This document shows, piece after piece, positions 13,187-29,309 of a stretch of DNA of 64,000 nt (position 1 is the stretch's first letter; each line of letters opens with the position of its first letter). The stretch is from Chrysomallon squamiferum (lineage: Eukaryota; Mollusca; Gastropoda; Neomphalida; Peltospiridae), in contig CM022665.1 of assembly GCA_012295275.1 (NCBI GenBank), positions 48,347,564 through 48,411,563 of the forward strand, written 5' to 3'. Below the pieces are notes generated by a model. The model saw nothing but the letters and a program-made list of their open reading frames with translations, had not been told where the DNA came from and did not search any database. The translations under genes were made by a program, and so were the position numbers.

Positions 13187-16100
13187 TTTATTTATTTATT
13201 TATTTATTTATTATTATTATTATTGATATTAAAATCATTATTATTTGGATATGCATATTATGATAGTTTATGTTATTATATAATTTATAGGAACTATTTT
13301 TAATCTCATAGGTAATATGTTAGTATTAATTGTATATATATATAAAATTCATAATTTATGTTAATATACTAAAGATTAAAACACTTTTTAATCTCACTAT
13401 CAATCTCTATTAACTGGAGTTAGAGTTATAATACTGTATTGACAGTCTGGTTACTTTAAATGGATAAGTACATTTCTGTTTCTGTCTCACTGTAAGCTGG
13501 TATTGTGTGTGTGTGAAGTATAAGACATCCTATCAGTGTTTCTGTCTCACTGTAAGCTGGTATTGTGTGTGTGTGAAGTATATCACATCCTATCAGTGTT
13601 TCTGTCTCACTGTAAGCTGGTACTGTGTGTGTGTGTGTGAAGTATATCACATCCTATCAGTGTTTCTGTCTCACTGTAAGCTGGTACTGTGTGTGTGTGT
13701 GTGAAGTATATCACATTCTATCAGTGTTTCTGTCTCACTGTAAGCTGGTATTGTGTGTGTGAGAAATCCTATCAGTGTTTCTGTCTCACTGTAAGCTGGT
13801 ATTGTGTTGTACAGGTGGACAGCGATTGGCTGGCCTCACAAAATAGAACGACAGATGGAACAGACGCACGCCCAGCTGGACGAGGACGAGGAGAGGTTCA
13901 GGAAGCTGCAGCAGTCTGACCAGACTAACTTTGAAGACAGACTCGATACCCTGAGGGTAAACAACCAGAGTTATAACAAAAAAAATAATAATAAAACTGT
14001 GTTAATATAAGAATTCATACTTTACAAATATTTTTGGGAGATTTGTAAGTAAATATGTTCTGTAAATGTATAGGTAAATATTTTCTGTAGATATATAAGT
14101 AAATATTTTTTATAGATATATAAGTAAATATGTTTTGTAGATATATAAGTAGAAACGTTTTGTGTATATATATATATAAGTAAATATTTTTGTAGATATA
14201 TAAGTAGATATGTATTGTATATATGTTTTGTAGATATATAAGTAAATATTTTTGTAGATATATAAGTAGATATGTTTTGTGGATATATAAGTAGATATGT
14301 TTTGTAGATATATAAGTAGATATGTTTGTGGATATATAAGTAGATATGTTTTGTGGATATATAAGTAGATATGTTTTTAGATGGTTGTGGCTGGTATGGC
14401 TGCCCACGGAGAGAAGTCAAAGGCTCACGAGATCGCCAATGAAGTGAGGCGAGTGAACAAACAGCTCAAAGAGGCTCAGCAGCTTGCTCAGACTTACAAC
14501 AACCGTGAGCGACTGTTTGGCATGCCTGTCACCAATGTAAGTCTCTTTATACACTCAGGTGTGGGTTTCTCAGGAGTCAGGTGTGTCTGTCAGGTGTGTC
14601 TGTCAGGTGTGTCTGGTGTGTTTCTCAGGTGTGTTCGTCAGGTGTGGTCTTGTGTGTGTCAGGTGTGTTTCTCAGGTGTGTCTTGTATGTATTTCAGGTG
14701 TGTATTGTGTGTGTCTTGTGTATTTATGTCAGGTATATCTTGTGTGTGTTTTGTGTATGTCAAGTGTGTATTGGGTATGTATGTTAGGTATGTATAGTGT
14801 GTGACTGTTAGATATGGCGTGTGTGTAGTTTTGTTAGGTGTTTATTGTATACGTCTGTTGGTGTGTATTGTGTGTGATTTCAATATGTTTTGTGTGTGCT
14901 TGTTTAAAGAAATAGCATTCAAAGTTGTCACCCTCAGTCATGTAAAATGTACTGCAGGATATAGCACGTATCCTACAGTTAGTTATCTGTAGCATACCAA
15001 CATGTATTACTCAAACAAAAACAGTTCAAAAATATTACAAATCAAACAAGAAGGCACAAAATTATTCCACTAATCACTGCTTTGCTGTATTTTCTTAAAA
15101 TAACTTCTCAAATATGAAATAATAGTTTTAACTGTTGTTTTATTTTCAAAACCAAAAACTCAGCGAATAGGATCGACTTTTCGTCAAGTGAGGATATCAG
15201 TGTTGTACATTCACAACATTCATATCTCTTGTCAACTGTACTTCTGTTGTTTTCACTGTGTTACAAATAAATGTGTCATTTCTCTAAACATTCCACTTCA
15301 TCGAGGCATCTGTTTGAAAAGATAGCTATCACAAACTCACATTTTTTTGCTTATTAAAGAAATGTTTCATTTTAATATACGCAAGTCTTTTTCTGTCATG
15401 GTGTAGAAAGATTAAAATTACATGGGTTTTTTTAAAATCTTTTATTTATAATTCATGTCACTTGACATACAGAAAAAAGGGACATCATCAATGCAATGAA
15501 TTTATTTTTAAAATGAAATGGGTTTTGTTATAAAGAAAACAAATTATGACTGTTTGTGTCTGAGGATGTGTTCTAGTCTTTGTGTAACATGAGACTGACA
15601 TGAATAAAACATTATATGTCTGTTCCATTCCATTTTTAACTCAGAAAATTAGTCACAAATGTATATTGACAGTTTAATCACACTTGGATATTAAGATAAT
15701 TTACATAGGTAAGTTAGATTCTGTTTTTCAAGAAATCACCACAATTACTGTATGAAAAATACCATCATATTAAAGCAATATTTTGTTTATAGTACAGAGC
15801 CATAACTGCATCAGTAGTGTATACGCAGTATACTGTCATATAAAAGAGCTATACTCACAGTATACTGTCTTACTGAAATAGTGTATACACATTATACTGT
15901 CATATTGAAGTAGTAGTGTATATACAGTATACTGTCATCCTGAGGTAGTGTACAAACAGTATGATGTTATACTGAAGTACTAGTGTATGCCACATTGAAG
16001 TAGTAGTATATGCACAGTATACTGTCATATTGAAGTAGTAGTATGTACAACATTCTATCATAGAAGTAACGTATACACATTATACTGTCATGTATGTTCA

Positions 16101-19100
16101 GTATACTATCATTCTTATAGCATGACAATATATTCTCACTTTAAAGCAGTAGTTTAAAATCAGTATGCTGTCATATGAAAGCAATAATGTATAAACAATT
16201 ACTGTAATATCAAAGCAGTTTACATAGTTTACTGTCATATTAAATAAAGAGTCTATACACATTATACTGTCATATTGAAGTAGTAGTGTATATACAGTAT
16301 ACTGTCATCCTGAGGTAGTGTACAAACAGTATGATGTTATACTGAAGTACTAGTGTATGCCACATTGAAGTAGTAGTATATGCACAGTATACTGTCATAT
16401 TGAAGTAGTAGTATGTACAACATTCTATCATAGAAGTAACGTATACACATTATACTGTCATATTAAAGTAGTAATATATACACGGTATACTGTCATAAAT
16501 GAAGTAGCATGTATACAGTATACTGTCATAAGAATGCTATAATGTATACAATGTATACAATTGTAATGAAGTAGCATATACACAATATACAGTCATGTGA
16601 AAGCAATAATGTATACACAGTATACTGTCATTGAAGTAGTAGTGTATACACAGTCTACTGTAATAATGAAGTAGTAGTGTATACACAGTATACTGTAATA
16701 ATGAAGTAGTAGTGTATGCAGGGTATACTGTAATAATGAAATAGTGTATACACAGTCTACTGTAATAATGAAGTAGTAGTGTATACACAGTATACTGCAA
16801 TAATGAAGTAGTGTATAGACAGTATACTGTAATAATGAAGTAGTGTATAGACAGTATACTGCCATATTGAAGCAATAATGTATGTTCAGTATACTATCAT
16901 TCTTATAGCATGACAATATATTCTCACTTTAAAGCAGTAGTTTAAAATCAGTATGCTGTCATATGAAAGCAATAATGTATAAACAATTACTGTAATATCA
17001 AAGCAGTTTACATAGTTTACTGTCATATTAAATAAAGAGTCTATACACATTATACTGTCATATTGAAGTAGTAGTGTATATACAGTATACTGTCATCCTG
17101 AGGTAGTGTACAAACAGTATGATGTTATACTGAAGTACTAGTGTATGCCACATTGAAGTAGTAGTATATGCACAGTATACTGTCATATTGAAGTAGTAGT
17201 ATGTACAACATTCTATCATAGAAGTAACGTATACACATTATACTGTCATATTAAAGTAGTAATATATACACGGTATACTGTCATAAATGAAGTAGCATGT
17301 ATACAGTATACTGTCATAAGAATGCTATAATGTATACAATGTATTTTAATGAAGTAGCATATACACAATATACAGTCATGTGAAAAGCAATAATGTATAC
17401 ACAGTATACTGTCATTGAAGTAGTAGTGTATACACAGTCTACTGTAATAATGAAGTAGTAGTGTATACACAGTATACTGTAATAATGAAGTAGTAGTGTA
17501 TGCAGGGTATACTGTAATAATGAAATAGTGTATACACAGTCTACTGTAATAATGAAGTAGTAGTGTATACAGGGTATACTGTAATAATGAAATAGTGTAT
17601 ACACAGTCTACTGTAATAATGAAGTAGTAGTGTATACACAGTATACTGCAATAATGAAGTAGTGTATAGACAGTATACTGTAATAATGAAGTAGTGTATA
17701 GACAGTATACTGCCATATTGAAGCAATAATGTATGTTCAGTATACTATCATTCTTATAGCATGACAATATATTCTCACTTTAAAGCAGTAGTTTAAAATC
17801 AGTATGCTGTCATATGAAAGCAATAATGTATAAACAATTACTGTAATATCAAAGCAGTTTACATAGTTTACTGTCATATTAAATAAAGAGTCTATACACA
17901 TTATATTGTGGAAAACAGCAATATTTATACTTAATATAGTAAAACAGAAGCTTAATATCAATACTAAAACCATATAAAGTATCCTATCATGCACAGACAT
18001 TGTCAATGAAACTGACTTGTTTTTGATACCATACTAAAGAGACATAGTGTACTGAGAAACATATGAAACAGTTTTAATTAATCTTTATAAAACATAGTTA
18101 ATTTTATAATGTAGTATTTCATAATTAAACACACAGTATGGCAAGTCTTGAATTCCACGTATGTATCAAATTTACTTTGAATGTTGTAAATTATTTTATA
18201 ATCCACGTTTTTAATAAAATCAGCATGTCACCTAGAAATTACTCATAGATCTTTACAGTTATTTAAAGATGGCAGACAGAATTTCGTTTATTTGGTATAA
18301 GATTAACATTTAAAATATTGGCATTTTGTGTGTGTGAATACAACAGGTTAAATATTCTATACTAAATATATATAAATATATAATTATCCTTTTTTAATGC
18401 GTAATTTTGATGATTTTTTTTTTTTTTTTAATTCTATGTGTTTGCAAATTTTATTTGTGGTATTTTCCTAATGCAGATTTTTCTGCAAAATATGATGTAT
18501 GTACATTTTAATATACATGTTACATTTCACACAGCAATAATATTATTAATTAAATTTGCAAATGTTTAATGTGGTAATATTAATTATGTAATTTGTTTTT
18601 GTTTTCTTCTGTTCATTAATAAACTGATTTTCATTGCTTAATCATAAATTTGTACTTTAATTATTTTTTTACTAAAACAAATTTTTGAATTTTACAAATG
18701 AAACAATTTTAAATTTCATATGGTATTGTATTCTATTGTTTTATTAATATGCAAAGATACTTAGTAAACTAGAATATTTTAACAACTTTTTAAAATTCCT
18801 GACATTTAGTTAATATGTTAGTATGCATATTTATTTAATAATGTGATAATATGAACTGATATTTTATTAATATGTTAATATGAACTGATATTTTATTAAT
18901 ATGTTAATATGAACTGATATTTTATTAATATGTTAATATGCAGTGGTATTATTTGATAAATATGTTAATATGCACTGATATTTAATTAATACGTGTTAAT
19001 TTGTTGACGTGAACTTTGTTCCAGTACGACAAGCTAACAAAACTTGTGAAGGACTTTGAACCGTTCCGCAATCTGTGGATCACAGTTTCTGATTGGCTGA

Positions 19101-22100
19101 GGTGGAATGAGAGCTGGATGAACGATCCACTCACATCAATCAATGCAGAGGATGTTGAAAAGAATGTCAATGAGGCATACAAGACAATGCACAAGTCTGT
19201 GAAAATATTCCAGGATATACCCAGTAAGTGTTATGAGATGTATTCCAGGATTTTCCTGGTGTTTGTATTCCAGGATGTACATAGTGTTTGTATTAGAGCA
19301 TGTACAGTAAGTGATTGTATTACAAAATATATCTAACGTTTGTATTACAGTATATACCTAGTAAGTGTTTGTATTACAAGATATATCAAGTAGTTGTATT
19401 ACAAAATATATGTAATGCTTAAGTTATAAGATATATCAGTAAGTTACAAAATATACCCAATAAGTGTTTGGATTACAAGATGCATCAAGTAAGTTGTTGG
19501 AGTACAAAATAATAATTATTAGTATTATAAAATATACCAGTAAGTGATTGTATTACAAGATATACCAGACTGTTTGAATTACAACATATATCTAGTGTTT
19601 GTATTACAATTTACATTACTGAATGTGTCAATATTACAAAATGCTGAAGGCAAGTTATTTTAATAATATTTTTTATTTAACTAATTTCCTTGTGTATTAT
19701 TAACAAAGATATTAAATATTGAATGCTTTATTACTTATCACTTCAGTTTAAAAAAAATTAATTTCAGTAATTGTGTTTAAATTAATAATTTTTCATGTTT
19801 TTATTTTATCATCATACAATATACAAAAATTAATATTAAATGTTTTGTTTTATTCTGTGTTCAGCAGGAAAACTGAACTGTATTTGTTTGAAATGTTTTC
19901 AGACGTTGAAACTTTTATGTTTTGTACATGGACTTCGTGTTTTGTGGTTTGTGTTTTTACATTCTGTACATTGTGTTTTATGTTGATAATTTGAAAGGTT
20001 GGAATGTAGACTGGGACAGTAAGAAATTACTTTCATATACCACATTGTAGTTTTAAAATTTCACTATGTCTCACTTCACTGTCATTATAGTAAAAAGCAA
20101 CAGATTAAAAACTTGGCTAGAATCAGTCATGTCTCATTATGTAAATTCATGGGATCATCGTAATTCATTTCTAATATATTACTTTGCAGTTATAAACAGA
20201 TAAAAACAGTAGGAAAATAACAGCAAGAAAATAGAAAATTTTAGTAAATTGTAAAATCATGAACAGATTTAGTATTTCATTGTGATAATCTCCACAAGTT
20301 CTTCATGTATGTAAGACTATATTAGAGAAGATTCACTGGTCAGATTGGGAAATTAGGTAATGGTAGAATTTAATTATTGCATAGTTATCACTCGATAGAT
20401 ATAGAAACTAGTACATGTTATTTTTCCATAATGTTAATGTGCACACATTACACTATCATAACACTTTTTTATACAGAGGTCACTGGTTAGATCTGGAAAT
20501 TAGGTACTGGTAGAACATAATTATTGTGCAATTATCACAGGATAGACTATTAGAAACCAGAACATGTTATTATTACACAGTGATAATATAAACTAGTTCT
20601 ACTGATATATACCACTGTTCTAGAGATCTTTCACTGGTCAGATTGGGAAATTAGGCAGTTGTAGAACATAATTATTTTGTAGTTATCACTGGTTAGGATA
20701 TAGAAATTAGTAATATGTTATTTCTACACAATGATAATATACACAAGTTTTCTTGATATATAACACTCTTCTAGAGACCATTCACTGGTTAGATTGGGAA
20801 ATTAGGTAATTGTAGAACATAATTATTGTGTAGTTTTCACTGGGTAGGATATTAAAACTAGTGAATGTAATTTGTACACAATATATGCAATACTGATAAA
20901 TGCAAGTTACACACAGAAACACACATCAAACATACATCACGTATACATATACATTCATACATACATATGAAAATACATATAGATACATACATACATGCAT
21001 ACATATAGACACATTCATACATACATGCGTATCTTATATTATCTTTTATTCTAGAATTCATCTTTAACATGTATCTCATTTAAACTACTCTTAATATTCA
21101 GATAATATCATGTTATCAATAGCATATCAGTGAAATACAATTCATTTTAGATTTTTTTTTCATTTCAAAGTATAGGTTTTATTCTGTTTTCAAATTTACA
21201 GTTTTAGAACATGTTATTAAATAGACCAGTGTAAGTATTTTCTCTTCAATGTGTAATGAAGAGTGACAGTGTGACAGATGTGTTTGTTGATGTTTGCAGG
21301 TGTGCAGCAGGTTGCCATGGAAATCAAGGGAGAGATTGAGGAGTTCAGACCAAAGATTCCTCTCATTCAGGGTCTGCGCAACCCTGGCATGCGACATCGT
21401 CACTGGGACCAGGTTAGCAGCCACACACACACACACCCATATATACATAAGTACACACCCATATACACCCATATATACATCCAGACAGACATACCCACAC
21501 GCATATATACATACACTCAGACAGACAAACATACATACACTCACTCAGACACACACACACACACACACCCAGACAGACATACATATACACACATACAGAT
21601 GTAGACACACACAAACATATACACACATACAAACCTATATACATAGAGACATACATACATACAATCAGACACACACACAGACAGACAGACACACAGACAC
21701 AGATAATAATAATAATGTTTGTGTTAGCAGACAGTTGAATGTTTACGTCTCATCAAAATAAATCTGCAGTGTTTCAAACACAGTTTTATAAAACATTTTT
21801 TGACAGCTGTCCGAGGAGCTTGGCTTCCCACTGCAACTGAAAGCAAACCTGACGTTCTCCAAGTGTTTGGAGATGAATCTGCAGGAGCACATAACAACCA
21901 TCGCCAAGGTGGCAGAGGTGGCAGGCAAAGAGTACTCCATTGAGCAGGTGTGTAGTGTAAACACATCAGTGTGTTATACAAACATCACACTCAGAAAAAA
22001 AAAAATATATATATATATATTTATATATAAATAAAAATCAGAAATAAAATGTACACACATTTAAAATAATCTTTGAGTCAAACTAGAAGTTACCTTGTTA

Positions 22101-22179
22101 AAATTTATTGTATTATTACATATATTCTTTTTTTTTTACTGGTTTTGTTGACTTTGTTATTGTTAGTGTTTTTCATTAC

Positions 22180-22244
<65 letters not shown>

Positions 22245-25162
22245 GTATTATTTTTATTATTATTGTTATTATTAAATAATGTTGTTTTGTTGTTTTTCCT
22301 TAGTTAATGTTATTAATATTATTACTTTTCATCATTATCAATACTATTATTAGTACTGCTATTGTTATTAATGTCACTGTTTTTCATTATTATTATTATT
22401 AATATTACTATTATTATTGTAGTCTGTTGTTGTTGTTACTATAACTATTATTATTATTACTATGATGTGACCAGGCTCTAGACAAGATGGAGAAGGAGTG
22501 GGAGCCAGTCATGTTTGAGATCATGCCGTACAAAGAGACTGGGACTTTCATTCTCAAGAGTTCTGAGGACACGTCGCAGCTGCTTGATGACCACATCGTC
22601 ATGACGCAGAGCATGTCGTTCTCACCGTACAAGAAACCGTTCGAGGACCGCATCAACAGCTGGGAGGACAAACTGAGAACCACTCAGGTACAAAGTTCAC
22701 ACCTTGTGTGAAAACTTCACACTTCAATATTAAAATATGCATGTGTAAGAATTTCATACTTAGAGTAAGAACGTCACAATGGCCAAAATATATGTGCAAA
22801 AATTGAACACTTTTCTGTAGAAATAAAGGGGGAAAACTTCACTTTTCTGTACAAATGTGTGTAAAAACTTCACAGTGGCCAAATATAGCGGTAAAAATTG
22901 CATGCTTTTCTGTAAAAATAAAGGGGGAATGTTCACTTTTCTGTACAAATGTGTGTAAAAAGTTCACATTTTATGCAAACATGTGTATAAACTTCACATA
23001 TTATGCAAAAATATGTGTAAAAACTTCACATTTTATGCAAAATATGTGAAAAAACTTCACATTGTAAATATTTCACACCTTGTTTAAACTCACTGAATTC
23101 ATTCTCTGTTACAAACATGTTAAAACTGCACTGTGTAATTAACTAACGGAATGTTTGAATTCTGCTGTCAGGACGTGCTGGATGAGTGGTTGCAGTGTCA
23201 GCGCTCGTGGCTCTACCTGGAGCCAATCTTCAGCTCGGAGGACATCAACAGACAGCTGCCTGTAGAGAGCAAGCGGTACCAGACCATGGAGAGGATGTGG
23301 CGCAAGATCATGAAAAACGCCAAGGAAAACCCTCAGGTATAGGCTTATAATATTTAAAATGTTTAGCAAATGTTTAGACAGACAGACAGACAGACACACA
23401 CACACACGTATGTATGCTGAGACACACTAAAACATATATACACTCACAAGCATACACACAGACACACACCCAAGCACATGCACACAGACATATGCATGCA
23501 ACTCAGACACACACATAAACACAGACACATACAAACACACAAACTTATATATGCACACACACACACACACACACAGACATGAGCTTACACAAATGCACAC
23601 AGACACACACTGAATCAGATACAGATACACACAAAATTGACATTAATGATTTATTTTTTCTAATTTAATTTATATTTTGCTATAACACATTTTACTGTGA
23701 CTGTTTCTGTATAGGTGATTTAATTTATATTTTGCTATAACAAATATTACTTTGTTTCTGTACAGGTGATTTCTCTGTGTCCAGACAACCGACTGCTGGA
23801 CAACCTGCGTGAGTCAAACAAACTGCTGGACCAGGTGCAGAAGGGACTCAGCGAGTACCTGGAAACCAAGAGAACAGCCTTCCCACGATTCTACTTCCTG
23901 TCCGATGACGAACTCCTGGAGATTCTCTCTCAGACCAAAGACCCAACTGCAGTCCAGCCTCATCTTAGGAAATGTTTTGAAAACATTGCCAAGGTAAAGA
24001 CAGAGCTGTTTTGTCGTTGTTATCACTTTCACTGTATCTGTATTAACAGTATTGTTCGTTCATTATTATACCAGTATCAAAGTCATAAAAAAACTGATTT
24101 ATCATTGACACTGTGTTTGCAGTAATGTGTTTGTCTTGTGTTGCAGCTCAGATTTGAGGATGACACAAAGACAAAAGTGATTTATCAGTGACACTGTGTT
24201 TGCAGTAATGTGTTTGTCTTGTGTTGCAGCTCAGATTTGAGGATGACACAAAGACAAAAGTGATTTATCAGTGACACTGTGTTTGCAGTAATGTGTTTGT
24301 CTTGTGTTGCAGCTAAGATTTGAGGATGACACAAAGACAAAAGTGATTTATCAGTGACACTGTGTTTGAAGTAATGTGTTTGTTTTGTGTTGCAGCTGAG
24401 ATTTGAGGATGACCTGAAGATAACGAGGATGTACTCGGGGGAGGGGGAGGAGGTTGAGTTCCGTGAGTCGCTGTATCCAAACGGCAACGTGGAGGACTGG
24501 ATGCTGGAGATTGAGCGCACAATGAAAGAGAGTCTCAGAATGATCATCAAAGACTCACTCAATGATTACAAAACTGTGAGTAACTCACACTACTTTTATC
24601 ATCATTGACACAAAACTGTGAGTCATTCACATCATTTATTATCATTTAAACAAATCTGTGAGTAACTCACATTACATTAGCATAAAATTGTGAGTCACTC
24701 ACATCACATTTACACAAAACTGTGAGTCAGTCACACTACTGTATTATCATTAACACAAAACTGTAAGATATATTTATCATAACTAACATTTTTATACTAC
24801 TTATTTCTCACCTATTATTAGCTACTTAATACCTGAACTTCAGATTTTACTACAATTTTATTATGTAATGGTTCTTACCTTCAGTTTTCACCTATAACTG
24901 ACTACAATCATTCTCACTATAAAATACTTGTGTCGTAATTAAAATACTTTTTTATTTCACTTGTTTCTCACCTGTTATTATACTTAATTATTACCAGTAC
25001 TTCAGATTTTAATTTGTAATGGTTCTTAACTCTGGTATTCATTCATATATTACTGAATATACTAATTCTCTCTATAAAATACCTGTTTATTCTAATTATT
25101 ACCTCTAGTTTCCATTTTACTGAATGAAATCACTGCTAACAAGAAATTATATATATTTATTA

Positions 25163-25193
<31 letters not shown>

Positions 25194-28100
25194 TTTATTT
25201 ATTTTTTATTTATATTTATTTAACTTTTTATTATTTATTTATTTATTTATTTATATATTTATTATTATTTTATGTTTTTGATGACAGCGGCCACGTACAG
25301 AGTGGGTCCAGTACTGGCCTGGTCAAGTGGTTATTGCTGGCTGTCAGACGTACTGGAGCTCGGAGGTGACCGAGGCTCTGGAACAGGACAACATCGACGC
25401 GCGCTACAAGATTCTCCTGTCCCAGCTGGACGACCTCAGGGAGCTGGTCAGAACCGACATCAGCAAGATCGGCAGAATGACGCTGTCTGCCCTCATCGTC
25501 ATCGAGGTGCACGCTCGCGACGTCGTCGCCAAGATGGTGGAGGAATCCATCCACAATTCCAACGCTTTTGAGTGGATCAGTCAGCTGAGGTCTGTGTTTT
25601 TCTATCTGACTTGCTCAGCTTAGCTGGGTTTACTAATAACAAACAAACCCCTCTATATGGGTTTATCTATTATTGTGAGATCCCTAGATACAAGTTTATT
25701 AATGACTATGAAATCCCTATAAGTTCTTATCAAAGACTATCAAATGGATTCAACAACCCATATTTACAACCATTTTTTTAAATTATTTAAACTTGTATAA
25801 TAATTCTTGAAATACAATATTTTTTATTAATATACAGAATGGCTGTAAATATTAACCATTGTTAAAAATGACTGTAAGGTTATGATTTTTTTTAAATTTA
25901 AATTTGTATAATAACTCTTCAGTTACAATATTTTTTATTAAGATAAGAAAATGGTTGTAAAATGTTATAAACCATTGTTTAAAATTGCTTGCTGTAAGTT
26001 TCAGATTTTTTTTATTTAAAATTGTATAATAATTCTTGAGAATAGATATTTATTTAATGCATCAATGCAGCTGTAAATATTATAAACGACTGTTAAACAG
26101 TATTAGTACTAAGTGAAAAGAAGAAGACGTATGTGTGTGTGTGTGTGTTTGTTAAACACTATTAGTACAAAGTTTAATTCACTGTGTGAAATAAAAAATA
26201 CATGTGTGTTTGTTAAACACTATTAGTACTAATTCACTGTGTGAAATAAAAAATACATGAGTGTGTGTTTGTTAAACACTATTAGTATTAAGTGTATTTC
26301 CCTGTGAAATGAAGAAGACACATGTGTATGTGTGTGTTTGTTAAACACTATTATTACAAAGTGTATTTCCATGTGAAATGAAGAAGACACATGTGTGTGT
26401 TTGTGTGTTGCAGGTATTACTGGCTGGAAGACGAAAATCTCTACATCAGGGCTGTGAACGCTCAGTTCCCGTACGGCTACGAGTACCTGGGAAACACCGG
26501 CAGACTGGTCATCACCCCCCTCACTGACCGGTCAGTCAGTTTAACATTTATACAAATTTAAAAACATGAAATAATAAACTTTATTAAAAAATAAAAACAT
26601 GAAATAAACAAACATTTTTTATATAAAAAAAGTTAATATGACTTCAAATAAAAAAACTGATAAAAAGTGAGATATTTGTGATGTTATCATCTGATACATT
26701 TTTCAAATAAGTTTTATAAAATAATGTTTGTGATGTTATCTTACACTGGTAACATAAGAAGTTTTTTATAAAGTATGAACAAAAAACATTAAATAAATTA
26801 AAGTTATTTTTTGATGTTCAATCACACTTACATAAATATTTTTAAAGTGACAGATGTTACCTGACACTTACTGGAGCTCTGCATCTCAAGTTTGGAGGTG
26901 CTCCTGCAGGACCAGCTGGAACTGGAAAAACAGAGACAACCAAGGTGAGTAAAACTGTTAACATAGTAATGATAGAGTAATGAATGCTTAGCATTCGATT
27001 TTTGATTAGAAATAAATACATTACACTTTAATACATATATCTATTAAATATTGACAATATTAATATAATTTGTATTTGGCCTCTAAACACACATTTAAAT
27101 ATAGCATAAGTATTATCATTATTTTTATTTTGCCTAAAAACACACATTTAAATTTAAGTATTGTCATCATTAATATTTACCCTATAAACGAATGTTGATA
27201 AAAACTGTTGTTAAAAGAAGTTTGATCAGTGAAAGCAGACAGTAACAAAGTGTGCTGTGTAATTCAGGACTTGGCCAAGGCGTTTGCTATTCAGTGTGTC
27301 GTCTTCAACTGCTCCGATCAGCTCGACTTCATGGCCATGGGAAAATTCTTCAAAGGTCTGGCAAGGTAAAGTGGTTCTTTGTTTGTTTAACGTGAAATAA
27401 ATAACTGAAATAGAAAGTGCATCTAGATAAATAAATGTTAAATAAATTAAAATATTTAGTTTAATTTTAATTATAATTTGTAGTTAAATGTTGAATGCAG
27501 TGCAAATTTAGTGAATTCAAACACATCATAAATATATCTGTATGTGTATGTTTGTGTTTGTAATGTATATATATGTGTGTGTGTGTGTAAATACATATGT
27601 ATGTTTATGTATATATATTTGGATTTATAAATGCTATTTGTTTTGTCTAATCAAGTTGTTTTCTAAATGTACAACATGTTTGTCACAGTCATACAATTAC
27701 AGAACAGAGATTTTGATATTGTACAGTTAAATGTATGTATCACACACAGACATACACACAGACATACACACAAACATACATACACACAAAACAACCTGTC
27801 ATTGTGTTTATAATAACAATGTGCTTTTTATTTCACTGTGTTGTACATACTGACAACACAAAAGTGTCAAGGTGTTTACACACTGACAACACACAAGTCT
27901 TAATGTGTTTACACACTGACAACACACAAGTTTTAATGTGTTTATAATGACAAGGTGTTTTTAATATATTGTTTCACTGGGTTTAGACACAACAGATTAA
28001 TGTATTTGCACTGTTGATGTTTTTACACACTGACAACACAAATGTTTTAATGTGTTTACACACTGACAGCACAATAGTTAATGTGTTTACACAACACAAC

Positions 28101-29204
28101 ACTGTTGATGTGTTTACACACTGACAAGTTAATGTGTTTACACAACACAGTAGTTAATGTGTTTACACAACACTGTTGATGTGTTTACACACTGACAACA
28201 CAAGAGTTAATGTGTTTACACAACACTGTTGATGTGTTTCTGTGACATGCACTTCTGTTGCAGTTCGGGTGCGTGGGCGTGTTTTGACGAGTTTAACCGC
28301 ATCGACGTTGAAGTGTTGTCTGTCGTAGCTCAGCAGATCACCACCATTCAGAAAGCGCAGCAGCAGAGGGTGAGAGTCAGAGTTATCTGCTCTTTGCCTA
28401 CACCAGCTACTCGCCATTAGTTTTCATTTCTCAGCTTTCCTTTAAACTTGCTTCGTCATCAGCATGATTGTTTTCTATTGTTGTTGTCATTGTCGTTGTA
28501 GTTGTTGTTGTTGTTGTTTACTGTTTTGTTTTTCAGAGCACAGACCTGTGGAAATGTGCAGTTTGAAATTATGAAGTTTAATTTTTCAATTTTTTTTTTT
28601 TAAATTTATATAATAATTCTGTAAACAAAAGTTATTTATTTATTAATATATTTTTTTTTTTTGCTTCACAAAATGTATTTATTTTTTAAATAATAATAAT
28701 TGTTTTGTGAAGAAACTTTATTTTCAAATAATAATATTTAATTTTAAAAATAATAAATATATATTATTTCAAATAATGGTAATAATAATACGAAGAAGAA
28801 CTGAAGACTATTGTAAATGAAGTGACAGTATTTTCAGTGTCACTCACTGTTCCACAGTTCTGTGTTATTCTTTTCAGATGTTTTCTACTTCAGCTGATTT
28901 CCCAAACTGTTTCATTTTTTTCATAAATTAGAAAAAATTCATCTTTCTGCAATAGAAAAAGTAGTTTTTCTTCATTTTAGCCATTTTTTTATATTTTTAA
29001 TTTTTTAATACCATTTTTTTAAAAAGATATCTCATAAACTTGCTTGATAGATTAAAATGATGCTGTACTGACACTGATGTTGTTGTTGCTGCTGTTGTTA
29101 TCTGTCTGATGATGCCTTATTTCTGATGACTAACTTTTTGATCAGTAGTTAGTTGTTTCAGTCTTTATCTTTTCTTTTTAGGCTTTTATTAAAAATTATT
29201 TAAT

Positions 29205-29235
<31 letters not shown>

Positions 29236-29269
29236 TTATTTTATTATTTATTTATTTATTATAATTTTG

Positions 29270-29309
<40 letters not shown>

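Noticed and set aside
16537-18006. Minus-strand ORFs of 60-170 codons in intron 16
   Set aside because: Repeat-derived, no homology, no splice or start context; they recur with the minisatellite unit.
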